Assembly: GCF_037890675.1 (NCBI RefSeq)
Contig: NZ_CP149574.1
Coordinates: 3,386,874-3,450,873 of the forward strand
Length of the DNA stretch: 64,000 nucleotides
Origin: Methylovirgula sp. 4M-Z18
GTDB taxonomy: Bacteria; Pseudomonadota; Alphaproteobacteria; Rhizobiales; Beijerinckiaceae
Reading direction: 5' to 3'
Shown here: positions 9,001 to 17,529 of the stretch, piece after piece
Layout of the letters: the number at the start of each line of letters is the position of its first letter
Numbering within the stretch: position 1 is the stretch's first letter
Translations under genes and position numbers: made by a program
The notes under the pieces: model-generated
Told to the model about the DNA's origin: nothing
The model's database searches: none
What the model saw: only the letters and a program-made list of their open reading frames with translations

Positions 9001-10053
9001 TCAAGCCACATGCAGGCCGTAGATCAACGCGAGGCTGATCGCGCCCAGCACCAGAAGCGACAGGATCACAGCGCTTGTCACACGCACGCCGGCGCGTGCC
9101 ACCATCCGCACATCGACACCAAGTCCGAGCGCCGCCATGGACACGACGGTGAGGAGGGAGGCGAGGGTCGTGACGGGGGCCGCGAGCCCGGCGGGAATCG
9201 CGCCACAGGAGCGCAACGCCGCCATGGCGAGAAAGCCGACGATGAACCAGGGCACCAGGTGGTGAACGGAAACACGCTTCGCCGACGCCGAGCCGCCGCC
9301 AAGGCGATGGCCGAACAGCGACAGCATGAGCACGACCGGGCCGAGCATCAGCACGCGCACGAGCTTGATCAGCGTGCCGACCTGATTGCTGAGCGCGCCG
9401 ACCGGCACGGTGGCCGCTAGCACCTGCGGCACAGCATAAACCGTCAGACCGGCCAACGTGCCATATTGGGTCGCGGACATGTGCAGCACCGGCACGAGCA
9501 GCGGCAATCCGAGCACCACAGCGACGCCCAGGACCGCGGTGAACGCGATCGATGACGCCACATCGCCGCTGTCGGCATCGATCACCGGCGCCACCACCGC
9601 AATGGCCGAATTGCCGCAAATGGAATTGCCGCATGCGACCAGAAGCGCCAGCTTGTGGTGCAGGCCAAGCAAGCGGCCGATCAGGTAGCTGGCGCCGATG
9701 GCGAGCACAACGACGAGCGCGATGCCGATGATCAGGGCCGGCCCCACTGCCAGCAAGGTGGAGAAACTGATCGAGGCCCCGAGCAGCACGACCGCGACTT
9801 CCAGCAGGATCTTGGCGCTGAAGGTGATTCCCGGCTGAAACCGCGCGTGCGGGGTCCACAGCGTGCGGATCGCGGTGCCGAGCAGGATTGCCAGCACCAG
9901 CGCCTCCAGCCAATCGTGACCGAAAACATAAGCTTCGACGCGTTGCAGCCCGATTGCCGCGAAGGTGACCGCGATGCACAGCAGGATGCCCGGCACATAT
10001 TTCCGAATGGGGAAGCGGCCGGCGGCGGGAGGGGAGAGCGCGATATGTGCCAT
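9001..10053 (-). CDS. YeiH-type putative sulfate/anion exporter (UPF0324 family)
   Basis: 350 aa, about ten hydrophobic membrane segments. The family hallmark GNSICGNSAI is present near residue 145, as is a conserved LPLLVPVLHMS stretch. Some family members are linked to sulfur oxyanion (sulfate or sulfite-related) or cyanate stress, but transport has been shown directly for few. A LysR gene is divergently transcribed 69 bp away, the same arrangement as yeiE-yeiH in enterobacteria. The fds operon follows on the same strand after 134 bp. Confidence 0.85.
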   Translation of the reverse strand: MAHIALSPPAAGRFPIRKYVPGILLCIAVTFAAIGLQRVEAYVFGHDWLEALVLAILLGTAIRTLWTPHARFQPGITFSAKILLEVAVVLLGASISFSTLLAVGPALIIGIALVVVLAIGASYLIGRLLGLHHKLALLVACGNSICGNSAIAVVAPVIDADSGDVASSIAFTAVLGVAVVLGLPLLVPVLHMSATQYGTLAGLTVYAVPQVLAATVPVGALSNQVGTLIKLVRVLMLGPVVLMLSLFGHRLGGGSASAKRVSVHHLVPWFIVGFLAMAALRSCGAIPAGLAAPVTTLASLLTVVSMAALGLGVDVRMVARAGVRVTSAVILSLLVLGAISLALIYGLHVA

Positions 10054-10076
10054 GAACTAGACATATCGGAGACAAA

Positions 10077-10127
10077 GGCATAACTCTAATACATCCTCCT
10101 CACTGATATATAACCAAAAGTTATGCC
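10077..10127. promoter_or_regulatory. Inverted repeat in the yeiH-lysR divergent spacer
   Basis: Two perfect 9-bp arms, GGCATAACT at 10077-10085 and AGTTATGCC at 10119-10127, flank an AT-rich 33-bp centre. The second arm overlaps the ATG of the LysR gene at 10123. The likely reading is an operator for the LysR protein controlling both itself and the exporter. The overlap with the start codon would also give strong self-repression. Function is inferred from geometry. Confidence 0.5.
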
Positions 10128-11022
10128 GCTCAATCTCCACCTGCTCCGTCTGTTCACCCATGTCGCCGAGAGCGGTAGCTTTTCGGCGGCGGCGGAGCGC
10201 CTGCACATCAGCCAGCCGGCGGTGTCGAAGGGTGTGCGGGAATTCGAGGCGCAGGTGGGCAGCCGGTTGCTGGAGCGCGGGCCTGGCGGCGTCGTGCCGA
10301 CCGGCGCCGGCGAGATGCTGCTGCGCCATGCGGCCATGCTCTTTGCCACTGAGCGGGCGGCGGAGGAGGACCTTGCCGCGCTGCGCGGCCTCACCAAGGG
10401 GAGTCTCACGGTCGGCGCCAGCACAACGATCGCGACCTATTTCCTGCCGCCGCTGCTTGGCCGCTTTCACCGCGCCCATCCGCATATCGACCTCAGCATC
10501 CGCATCGCCAACACCTCGGCGATCGCCAATCTGCTGCTGGCGCGCGAACTCGACATCGCGCTCGTCGAAGGCCCGGTCGAGGACAGCGCCATCGAGGCGC
10601 GTCCCTGGCGCGTCGACGAATTGATCGTGATCGCGCCGCCCGGCCACCGGCTGACCTACGGCACCCATAAGGCCGCGGCGCTCGCGGATGAAGTCTTCAT
10701 CGTCCGCGAGCCGGGCTCGGGCACGCGCGAAGTGGTCTGGGCCGCGCTGGCGGAGCATCACGTGACCCCACGCGCGACACTGGAAGCCGGCAACACCGAA
10801 ACGATCAAACAAATTGTGATGGCGGGCCTTGGCATCGGCATCGTGTCGCGCGCGGCGGCCGCCGATCACCTGACTCTCGGCAGATTGGTGAAGATCGACA
10901 TCGAGGGGTTTCAGGTCAGCCGCACGCTCACGCGCCTCTCCCTGCGCGGCCGTCAGCCGAGCGCGGCAGCGAAAGCATTTGAAATATTGCTCGATCCGCC
11001 CCGGAAACAATCAAAGCGTTAG
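10123..11022 (+). CDS. LysR family transcriptional regulator (YeiE-like)
   Basis: 299 aa. The HTH is at residues ~1-60 (ESGSFSAAAERLHISQPAVSKGVREFE), followed by a type-2 periplasmic-binding-like effector domain in the CysB/YeiE branch style (TLTVGAS-like entry, GSGTREVV). The divergent position next to the YeiH homologue supports a YeiE-like role; YeiE homologues have been linked to sulfite or iron-related stress. The 3' end overlaps the end of the convergent LysR gene by 12 bp. Confidence 0.88.
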   Translation: MPLNLHLLRLFTHVAESGSFSAAAERLHISQPAVSKGVREFEAQVGSRLLERGPGGVVPTGAGEMLLRHAAMLFATERAAEEDLAALRGLTKGSLTVGASTTIATYFLPPLLGRFHRAHPHIDLSIRIANTSAIANLLLARELDIALVEGPVEDSAIEARPWRVDELIVIAPPGHRLTYGTHKAAALADEVFIVREPGSGTREVVWAALAEHHVTPRATLEAGNTETIKQIVMAGLGIGIVSRAAAADHLTLGRLVKIDIEGFQVSRTLTRLSLRGRQPSAAAKAFEILLDPPRKQSKR

Positions 11023-11931
11023 CCGCTCCGGTGGGACGATGAGTTTGTGCACGTCGAGCGGCTGGCTCAAGGCGACGAGATTGCGCGCGATGGGCGAAAC
11101 CGGCTGCCGGTTGGCGATGATCAACCCGACGCTCTTGCGCACGTCCGGATGCACGAGCCGCAGCGGCTTGGTCTTTTGCGGCAGGCCGAAGAATTCGAGC
11201 AGCGGCCGCGGCACGATGCTCGACCAATGGCCGGCGCTCGTGTGCGAGCACAGGTTGAAAATCGAATTGGTTTCCATGGCCGGCACCGGCTGCTTGCCGA
11301 CGGAGCGAAAGATGCCGTCGATGATCCGCCGGTTCTGCATGTCGGGCGTCAGCAGGCACAAATGCGCCTCCGCCGCCTCCGCCCAGCCGATTTCCTCCAG
11401 CCGCGCATAGGGGCTGTCGACGGGGGTGAGGAAAACATAATCCTCGTCATAAATCGGCTTGGCCTGCACCTGCGACAGCGGCTCGTTGTCGAGATAGGTG
11501 AGGCCGGCATCGAGATCGAAACTCTCGACGCCGCGGTTGATCTCCTCGGAATTGAGCGACATCACGGTGACGATCACTTGCGGAAAGCGCGCGTAGAACG
11601 GCGCGGTGATATGGGCGACGACCGGCAGCGCCGTCGGGATCACGCCGAGGCGCAAGCGGCCGGACAGCCCCTGCCCCATCTCCTGCAAGGTCTGTTTCAT
11701 CGCCGCGGCTTCGGCCAGAATGCGCTGCGCATGATCGAGCACGCATTGCCCTTCCGCAGTCAGGCCGATGAACTTGTGGCCGCGCTCGACGATCGGAATG
11801 CCGAGTTCGTCCTCGAGCTGCTTGATCGCCGCCGACAAGGTCGGCTGCGACACATGGCACGCCGCCGCCGCGCGGCCGAAATGCCGCTCGCGCGCCAAAG
11901 TGGTGAGATAGACGAGCTGTTTGAAAATCAC
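11011..11931 (-). CDS. LysR family transcriptional regulator
   Basis: 306 aa with an N-terminal HTH (RERHFGRAAAACHVSQPTLSAAIKQLE) and a full effector domain. It is on the same strand as the fds operon and 2-3 kb upstream of it. Regulators of this type (FdsR in other bacteria) often lie near fds genes, so control of formate dehydrogenase is a fair hypothesis, but nothing in the sequence proves it. It diverges from the YbaK gene across a 99-bp spacer. Confidence 0.88.
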   Translation of the reverse strand: MIFKQLVYLTTLARERHFGRAAAACHVSQPTLSAAIKQLEDELGIPIVERGHKFIGLTAEGQCVLDHAQRILAEAAAMKQTLQEMGQGLSGRLRLGVIPTALPVVAHITAPFYARFPQVIVTVMSLNSEEINRGVESFDLDAGLTYLDNEPLSQVQAKPIYDEDYVFLTPVDSPYARLEEIGWAEAAEAHLCLLTPDMQNRRIIDGIFRSVGKQPVPAMETNSIFNLCSHTSAGHWSSIVPRPLLEFFGLPQKTKPLRLVHPDVRKSVGLIIANRQPVSPIARNLVALSQPLDVHKLIVPPERLTL

Positions 11932-12030
11932 GAATGGGAATCTCCGCCCCGACCTTACGCAGTTTTGCGGAAGAGGGAAATTTGCGCTTATCTAGCGCCG
12001 ACCTAAGTTGCCCCTTTTCCGGAGAACCCG

Positions 12031-12510
12031 ATGAAGCCCGCGAGCAGCGCCAGTGCGCTCAAAGTTCAAGCCGTGTTGGGAGGCGGTTTCAAAGTTCTCG
12101 AATTCGACGACAGCACGCGCACGGCGGCGGACGCGGCGCAAGCGGTTGGCTGCTCGGTGGGGCAAATCGCCAAATCGCTGATTTTCCGTGGCTTGCAATC
12201 GGACCGATCCGTCCTCGTCGTCGCCTCCGGAACTAATCGCGTCGACGAAAAGAAGATCGCGGCTCTGCTCGGCGAGAAGATCGTCCGGGCGGATGCGGAT
12301 TTCGTGCGCGACAAAACCGGCTTCGCCATCGGCGGCGTGCCGCCGGTCGGCCATGCCACTCCGCCGGTGACGATCCTCGATCAGGATTTGCAGCAGTTCG
12401 AGATCATTTGGGCCGCAGCCGGCACGCCCAACGCGGTCTTCGCCCTGACGCCCGCGCAGTTAAAGGATCAGACCGGCGCGGCTTTCGCGGATGTCGCAAA
12501 GGCCATTTAG
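12031..12510 (+). CDS. YbaK/EbsC (prolyl-tRNA editing-like) deacylase
   Basis: 159 aa single-domain trans-editing protein related to the INS domain of prolyl-tRNA synthetase. It probably removes mischarged amino acids (Cys or Ala) from tRNA. Conserved features are QIAKSLIF with the family Lys, DEKKIAALLG, TGFAIGGVPPVGH (substrate loop) and a C-terminal FALTPAQLKDQTGA. The stop codon overlaps the end of the adjacent insertion sequence, yet the length is normal for the family, so the protein appears intact. Confidence 0.88.
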   Translation: MKPASSASALKVQAVLGGGFKVLEFDDSTRTAADAAQAVGCSVGQIAKSLIFRGLQSDRSVLVVASGTNRVDEKKIAALLGEKIVRADADFVRDKTGFAIGGVPPVGHATPPVTILDQDLQQFEIIWAAAGTPNAVFALTPAQLKDQTGAAFADVAKAI

Positions 12511-13305
12511 GGCGTGGGCTCATTAGCGCGTAGCCAAATGCGGATTGATGCGAGCTTGATGAAGGCCAGATAGTTGGCCGCGAGTTTGTCGTAACGGATC
12601 GCGACGCGCCGACATTGCTTAATCTTGTTGAAGAACCGTTCGATCAGGTTGCGCGCGCGATACAGATACGGGCTGAAGCAGATCGGATCTTTTCGATTTC
12701 GTTTCGGCGGAATGTTCGCCCATGCTCCTTGTTGGCGGGCAAGTTCCCTGATCCAGTCCGCGTCGTATCTGCGATCCGCGAGTAACATCGTTTGAGGAAG
12801 CAAGGCGCTGAGGAAAGGCGGACACAGCCGATTGTCTTGCGCCTCGCCAGCGTGAGAGCGAGATGCACCGGCAGGCCATTGGTGTCCACCACCGCTTGAA
12901 TCTTGCTCGTCAGGCCCCTCGCGAGCGACCCATATCTTGGTGGCTGTTGTCCGCGATATAGGCGCCGCGCTGGTGCACGCGCACGACGGAGGTATCGATC
13001 ATCTGCACCGTCGCGTCATGACCGGCGGCCAGCGCATCTATGATCTGGTCCCAGACGCCAGCCCGCCGCCAGCGCACGAAGCGATTGTAACAAGTGGTGC
13101 GGGGACCATAGGTCTCTGGCAGGTCGCGCCGCGGTGCACCTGATCGCAGAACCCAAAAGATGCCATTGAGCACGCGACGGTCATTTACACGCGGAACGCC
13201 GCGCGGCTTGTTCGGCAGCATCGGTTTGACGGCGGTCCATTCATAATCGGTGAGTTCGTAGCGCATGATTCGAGGCTCCGGTTTCGGAGCTTGAATCATG
13301 TCCAC
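12507..13305 (-). pseudogene. IS5-family (IS427-like) transposase, broken by frameshifts
   Basis: Three consecutive pieces in three frames make up one transposase. The N-terminal part (13305 to 12910; TDYEWTAVKPMLPNKPRGVPRV, GPRTTCYNRFVRW, MIDTSVVRVHQ) stops just after DMGRSRG at a GGGG run near 12915. A -1 shift there continues as LTSKIQAVVDTNGLPVHLAL. The frame is lost again near 12852, where one base seems deleted before GEAQDNRLCP. It resumes as LLPQTMLLADRRYDADW to RFFNKIKQCRRVA and the C-terminal LRANEPTP. The first shift could be the programmed frameshift of this IS group; the second is damage, so the element is probably inactive. Confidence 0.85.
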
Positions 13306-13350
13306 GGCGATACGATCAAGCGGGAATGGCGCGTCGTGGATCCGCTAATG
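12507..13350 (-). mobile_element. Remnant IS5-family insertion sequence (ends uncertain)
   Basis: About 0.83-0.84 kb, the size expected for IS427-type elements. CATTAGCG at 12521-12528 is matched in inverted orientation by CGCTAATG at 13343-13350, which may be part of the terminal repeats. The match does not extend further and no clean target duplication is visible, so the boundaries are approximate. It abuts the YbaK stop codon. Confidence 0.55.
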
Positions 13351-13560
13351 CTTTGAGTTGACTTCCGCTTTCGGCAGCATCGCGGGCATGGCCGGACCTG
13401 CCGCTGGTTCGACCCGGTCGCGAATGACCCAGAGCAGACCTTCACGAATTAAACAGCACTTGATTTATTAATTAATATTTGATCCATTTAACCAAATGAA
13501 TGCATTTAAATCTTCTTAGCGGAAAGCGTTGGCCCTTTCCATCCAAGGGAGCACGATCAA

Positions 13561-14424
13561 ATGCTTCAATCCGCTCTCCGTTACTGTTTGAACCACCCGG
13601 TACGGGCCGCCTACACATTGGCGTCCGAGCCACTCGAGGTTTTGACAGCATTCCAGGAGAGATTGGTCGCAAGTCGCGAACGGCCCGTCCCCCCCGACCT
13701 GTACCAGGCCGACGACAACTGGGAATGCCGGATGCATGAACTGCTTGGCGTCCCGCAGCCGTGCTCCGCAACTCGAGAGTTCTGGGCGTTGTGGCCGGAA
13801 GTCATGAGAGAACTGAGAGATAAGGGCATTCGGGTCGGTCCACAAAGTTTCAAGGGATGGAATGACGGTGATGCTGGGCTCGTGCGGGCGATTTGGTGTC
13901 TCACCCGTCATCTCCGGCCCAGCAATGTTGTTGAGACCGGCGTCGCTCACGGCGTTTCGTCACGTTTCATCCTTGAGGCGCTTGAACGCAACGGGGTTGG
14001 TCATCTATGGAGCGTTGACCATCCACCGCTAGAGCATGTGTGGCGTGAACAAATTGGCATAGCGGTCGGCGGCCGATATTCAACTCGCTGGTCCTATATC
14101 AGAGGATCGAGCAAACGGCGGCTTCCCACCATATTTTCCCAACTTGGCCAGATCGATCTTTTTGTTCATGATAGCCTACACAGTGAACATAACGTTCGCT
14201 TTGAGATAGACCGCGCCTGGGCATCGCTGCGGCCGGGCGGAGCCATCGTCGTTGATGACATCGATGCCAACCGGGGCTTCAAATCATTCGTGGAGACTCA
14301 TTCAGCGCACCAGTCGCTGATTTGCGAGGCTGAGCCGCTTCGCCCCGACTTGAGGCGCTTCAACAAAAAAGGGCTGTTTGGAATCATTCTGAAGGAGCCA
14401 ACGGCACCACGCAGCGAAAATTAG
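13561..14424 (+). CDS. Class I SAM-dependent methyltransferase (Methyltransf_24-like)
   Basis: 287 aa. Motif I for SAM binding is visible at NVVETGVAHGVSSRFILEAL (residues ~121-140). Later strands include IDLFVHDSLHSEHN and GGAIVVDDIDAN, the pattern of cephalosporin-hydroxylase/Methyltransf_24-type enzymes. The N-terminal ~110 residues are specific to this protein. The gene stands alone, between an IS remnant and a 300-bp non-coding stretch. Local GC looks lower than in neighbouring genes, which suggests acquisition. Substrate unknown. Confidence 0.8.
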   Translation: MLQSALRYCLNHPVRAAYTLASEPLEVLTAFQERLVASRERPVPPDLYQADDNWECRMHELLGVPQPCSATREFWALWPEVMRELRDKGIRVGPQSFKGWNDGDAGLVRAIWCLTRHLRPSNVVETGVAHGVSSRFILEALERNGVGHLWSVDHPPLEHVWREQIGIAVGGRYSTRWSYIRGSSKRRLPTIFSQLGQIDLFVHDSLHSEHNVRFEIDRAWASLRPGGAIVVDDIDANRGFKSFVETHSAHQSLICEAEPLRPDLRRFNKKGLFGIILKEPTAPRSEN

Positions 14425-14725
14425 CCGTTACCGTCGCCACCGCATGTTCGGGTCTCGCTGCGAAGTGATGACGAACCGCGCCGACGGGATCAAAGGCCGA
14501 GATGGTGAGTTCGTGATCAAATGTTAAGATCGCCAATGCGCTCGGCCTTGCCGCTCTCGCTGACATTGCTCACGCCGCAACGATAAGGTGATCGAATTGC
14601 GGTTCCTGAATGTCGCCTGTTGGCCCATCGCGTCATTTCGCCGCGCTGCGGAATTTGGTCGCTATCGGGGCATGGCGGACTCTGGCAAGCTGTCTCCCCG
14701 GCAGATTTGGGGTTCGCGGCCTAGA
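14425..14725. other. Intergenic region with no recognised feature
   Basis: About 300 bp between the methyltransferase and the convergent TauE/SafE gene. Short open frames exist, but none has a ribosome site or recognisable product. I see no strong hairpin terminator here. Confidence 0.5.
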
Positions 14726-15466
14726 TCAGACCGGCTTCAGAAATAGTCCAACCGTCAACGCTGCGCCGATGCAGACGATGGCGATGCGCAGGATTTTTTC
14801 GTTCACCCGATGCAAGGCCCAAGCACCGCCGAGGCCGCCGGCCATGGCGCCGGCACCGAGCACGACGGCTTGCAGCCAATGGACATTCGGCGAGGTCGCG
14901 AAAATCGCCACGGCAGCCGCGTTCATGACGCCGGCGAGCGCATTTTTCGTTGCGCCGGCCGTGCGGGTCTGGACGCCCGCCAAGGTCAGCGCCGCCATCA
15001 TCAGAAAGCCGATGCCGCCGCCGAAATAACCGCCGTAGATCGCGATGCAGAATTGCGCGATGGCGGCGCCCACCGGACCGATATGGACCGCGCCGTCGGC
15101 GCTCGGCTTACGGAAGAAGCTGCCCCAGGCAAAAGTGCCGGTCGCGAACAGCACCAGCCACGGCACGAGCCGCGCAAACAGCGTGGCCGGCGTGCTGAGC
15201 AGCAGCAGGCCGCCCAAGGCGCCGCCCGCGATGCTGAGAACGAACAAAACCCAAAACGGCAATTTGCCGACGCCGGAAACCAGGCTGCGGCCGGCCAACC
15301 CGGTCGTCACCTGGCCGGGAAACAGCGCGACCGTCGAGGTGATATTGGCGGCGAGCGGCGTCATACCCGCCAAGATCAGCGCGGGCAACGTAATGAAGGA
15401 ACCGCCGCCTGCCAGGGCGTTTTGCAGGCCGGCCCAAAAGCCGGCGATCAGGACGAGAACGAGCAT
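14726..15466 (-). CDS. TauE/SafE family sulfite/organosulfonate exporter
   Basis: 246 aa with about eight membrane segments in two repeats. The first repeat holds GGGSFITLPALILAGMTPLAANITSTVALFPG and the second GGYFGGGIGFLMMAALTLAGVQT, both hallmark loops of the family. Such proteins export sulfite, sulfoacetate or related anions, though many are uncharacterised. The neighbourhood also contains CysH and, further off, a YeiH exporter, which fits sulfur anion handling. Confidence 0.85.
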   Translation of the reverse strand: MLVLVLIAGFWAGLQNALAGGGSFITLPALILAGMTPLAANITSTVALFPGQVTTGLAGRSLVSGVGKLPFWVLFVLSIAGGALGGLLLLSTPATLFARLVPWLVLFATGTFAWGSFFRKPSADGAVHIGPVGAAIAQFCIAIYGGYFGGGIGFLMMAALTLAGVQTRTAGATKNALAGVMNAAAVAIFATSPNVHWLQAVVLGAGAMAGGLGGAWALHRVNEKILRIAIVCIGAALTVGLFLKPV

Positions 15467-15707
15467 GAAGGATCAGGAAATCCGGGAGGAAACAATATCT
15501 CATTCCAAACGCCATAATTGGCTGGCAATGGCAAGGGCCCTTGTTGTCACGGCTACCCTGCGCTGGACAGTGACGCTAGCGGTCGAAATCCAACACATGG
15601 TTCCCGTGCGCGATTGGCCGCCATTGAACCTAACGTGACCCCGTGAGATGGTGAGCTCGCCAACTCAGGTTGATTGAGGCCTGCGACAGCAAGATAGGGA
15701 GGCTTAA

Positions 15708-15974
15708 ATGCCGACAATCATTGGCCACCATAACATCACAAAGGGCACGAAACATTGGCTCGACTCGCCGAAACGCAAGGAGTTGTTTGGTCCGCTTGGC
15801 GTGACCAACATTCGCACCTTCGTTGATCCAAAAGACCCGACACGGGTGGCCGTTCTCATGGACGTTCCTGACATGGACGCAATGATGAAGGCAATGCAGA
15901 GCAAGGCAGCCGCCGACGCGATGGCATTCGACGGCGTGGCGCCGGAGTCTCTGGTGATCCTGGTTGAATCGTAA
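15708..15974 (+). CDS. Small conserved protein, possible dimeric alpha/beta-barrel fold
   Basis: 88 aa, no signal peptide or membrane segment. The pattern (TIIGHHNITKGTKHWL, TNIRTFVDPKDPTRVAVLMDVPDMDAMMKAM) alternates strands and helices like small ferredoxin-like dimeric barrel proteins. I do not recognise a named family. A purine-rich AGGGAGG lies 5-11 bases before the ATG and supports translation. It stands alone between the TauE/SafE and cysH genes. Confidence 0.65.
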   Translation: MPTIIGHHNITKGTKHWLDSPKRKELFGPLGVTNIRTFVDPKDPTRVAVLMDVPDMDAMMKAMQSKAAADAMAFDGVAPESLVILVES

Positions 15975-16080
15975 CGTCACCGCCGCACGCGGCAGCGTCT
16001 GCATGACGTTATTACGCGGCTAATGTGCGACTCCGGCCTTTTCGTGGCTGGGTATCAAGCGTCAGACTTTGACCACTAGA

Positions 16081-16851
16081 TCAAATGCCCTCGCCGTCGA
16101 CCAGGACCGGCGCATGAATGCCGCATTCGGTCTTGGCGCGGCCGCGCCAGCGGCCGGCTCTTTCGTCTTCGCCGGGACGGATCTTGCTGGTGCAGGGAAT
16201 GCAGCCAATGCTCGGGTACCCTTGCGCCACGAGCGGATGGCGCGGCAGATCGTGCTGGGCGAGATAGGCTTTGATGTCGGCGCCGGTCCAGCGCACGAGC
16301 GGATTGATCTTCACCCGTCCGCTGTCGGCCTCGAACATCGGCAAGGCCGCCCGCGTCGCTGCCTGGAAGGCCTTGCGGCCGGAAATCCAAGCATCGAACC
16401 CGCGCAAGGCCTTGGCCAAAGGCAGCACCTTGCGGATGTGGCAGCAGCCATCGGGATCGCTGGCCCACAGGAAATTTTCCTCATCCTTCTGCGCGAGATC
16501 GGCCGGATCGGGCTGAATGCTGCGCACGTCGGTGAGACCAAGACGCGCGATCACCGCATCGCGATAGGCCAGCGTCTCGGGGAAAAGATGGCCGGTATCG
16601 AGGAAAATCACCGGCGTCTCGGGGGCGACCTGCGCGGCCAGATGAAGCAGCGCGACCGAATCCGCGCCAAAGCTCGACACGATGGCGACACGACCCGGAA
16701 AGATCTCGCGGATCGCCAAGCGCAAAGCCTCTTCCGCGCCCACGTCGCCGAAACGCTCCTGCAGCAGGCGCGCGTCGACGCCCTCGCCGGGAATGGCCAG
16801 GTCAACGGGGCGGATCTCTCGGCCCAAAACGGAGGAGGCATCTTGGATCAT
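16081..16851 (-). CDS. cysH: Assimilatory adenylyl-sulfate (APS) reductase CysH
   Basis: 256 aa. It reduces activated sulfate to sulfite. The catalytic motif ECGIH has Cys243. The four cysteines of a [4Fe-4S] cluster are present as C136-C137 (GCCHIRKV) and C217/C220 (GCIPCTS), which marks the APS-type rather than the cluster-free PAPS enzyme. The nucleotide-binding SSFGADSV loop is at residues 59-66. The usual partners (cysI, cysD/N) are not in the window. Confidence 0.93.
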   Translation of the reverse strand: MIQDASSVLGREIRPVDLAIPGEGVDARLLQERFGDVGAEEALRLAIREIFPGRVAIVSSFGADSVALLHLAAQVAPETPVIFLDTGHLFPETLAYRDAVIARLGLTDVRSIQPDPADLAQKDEENFLWASDPDGCCHIRKVLPLAKALRGFDAWISGRKAFQAATRAALPMFEADSGRVKINPLVRWTGADIKAYLAQHDLPRHPLVAQGYPSIGCIPCTSKIRPGEDERAGRWRGRAKTECGIHAPVLVDGEGI

Positions 16852-16868
16852 AGCCGGATTATATAGGA

Positions 16869-16883
16869 GATAATTTTATTATC
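16869..16883. promoter_or_regulatory. Perfect palindrome upstream of cysH
   Basis: GATAAT-TTT-ATTATC, a perfect 15-bp dyad 18 bp upstream of the cysH ATG on the minus strand, in a markedly AT-rich spacer. It is the kind of site bound by a dimeric regulator, and its position would occlude the promoter. The cognate protein is unknown. Confidence 0.45.
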
Positions 16884-16996
16884 CATAGCGAACTGTCTAT
16901 TATTTTAATACACATTTCATATACGTGTTTATCGGCCTTTAAGGTTTCGCTAAATCGCGGCGCTTAAAGCTGACATTCCCGCCCCCGGACCGTCCC

Positions 16997-17371
16997 ATGC
17001 CGCCACGCGCCCCTTTGCCTCGCCTCGTACTGCTTGCCGCACTCCTCGCTTGCCCTCCCCTCGCCGCGCATGCCGACGACACGGAGCCTAAGAACATTGC
17101 GTTCTTTTGTGTGGCGATCTCCTTCCAGACCCATACGGCCTATATCACCGAGCTTCTCAACGATTATCCCGGCAAGGACGATATGGAACAAAAGCTCGGC
17201 AAATTCCTCGACCAGGAATCCCTTCCCTATCAGAACGTGCAATGCCCCTTGCCGCAGGAAGGTTCGGCGGCTGTCATGGCTTGGACCGAAGCGGAAAATT
17301 TCAATCGCAAGCTCGGCAACAAAATCGTGCGGATCAGTAGCGGGCCGCAAGGGTTTCAGGTCAAGCCATAG
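16997..17371 (+). CDS. Secreted hypothetical protein
   Basis: 124 aa. A clear Sec signal peptide occupies residues ~1-26 (RLVLLAALLACPPLAAHA, cut near AHA/DD). The mature part of about 98 residues has two cysteines (C38 and C84), possibly forming one disulfide. No family recognised. It is divergent from cysH across an AT-rich 145-bp spacer; the connection to sulfur metabolism is only positional. Confidence 0.65.
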   Translation: MPPRAPLPRLVLLAALLACPPLAAHADDTEPKNIAFFCVAISFQTHTAYITELLNDYPGKDDMEQKLGKFLDQESLPYQNVQCPLPQEGSAAVMAWTEAENFNRKLGNKIVRISSGPQGFQVKP

Positions 17372-17529
17372 TCGTCGAGCTTTCTGCAACCGGCTGCGGC
17401 GCAAGATCGTCGCGATGCGCAAGCGCGCATCACAACGATCATCACAAAATTAGGCGCGACAAATCGCATTGCCCGCTTGCACCGTGTGCTCGGACTGTCG
17501 TATTTTTTGTATATACATAACAAGCGAGA

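Noticed and set aside
12910-13305. Calling the transposase an intact two-ORF IS with programmed frameshift
   Set aside because: One frame change could be programmed, but a second is needed near 12852, where a base appears lost, so the element is annotated as broken.
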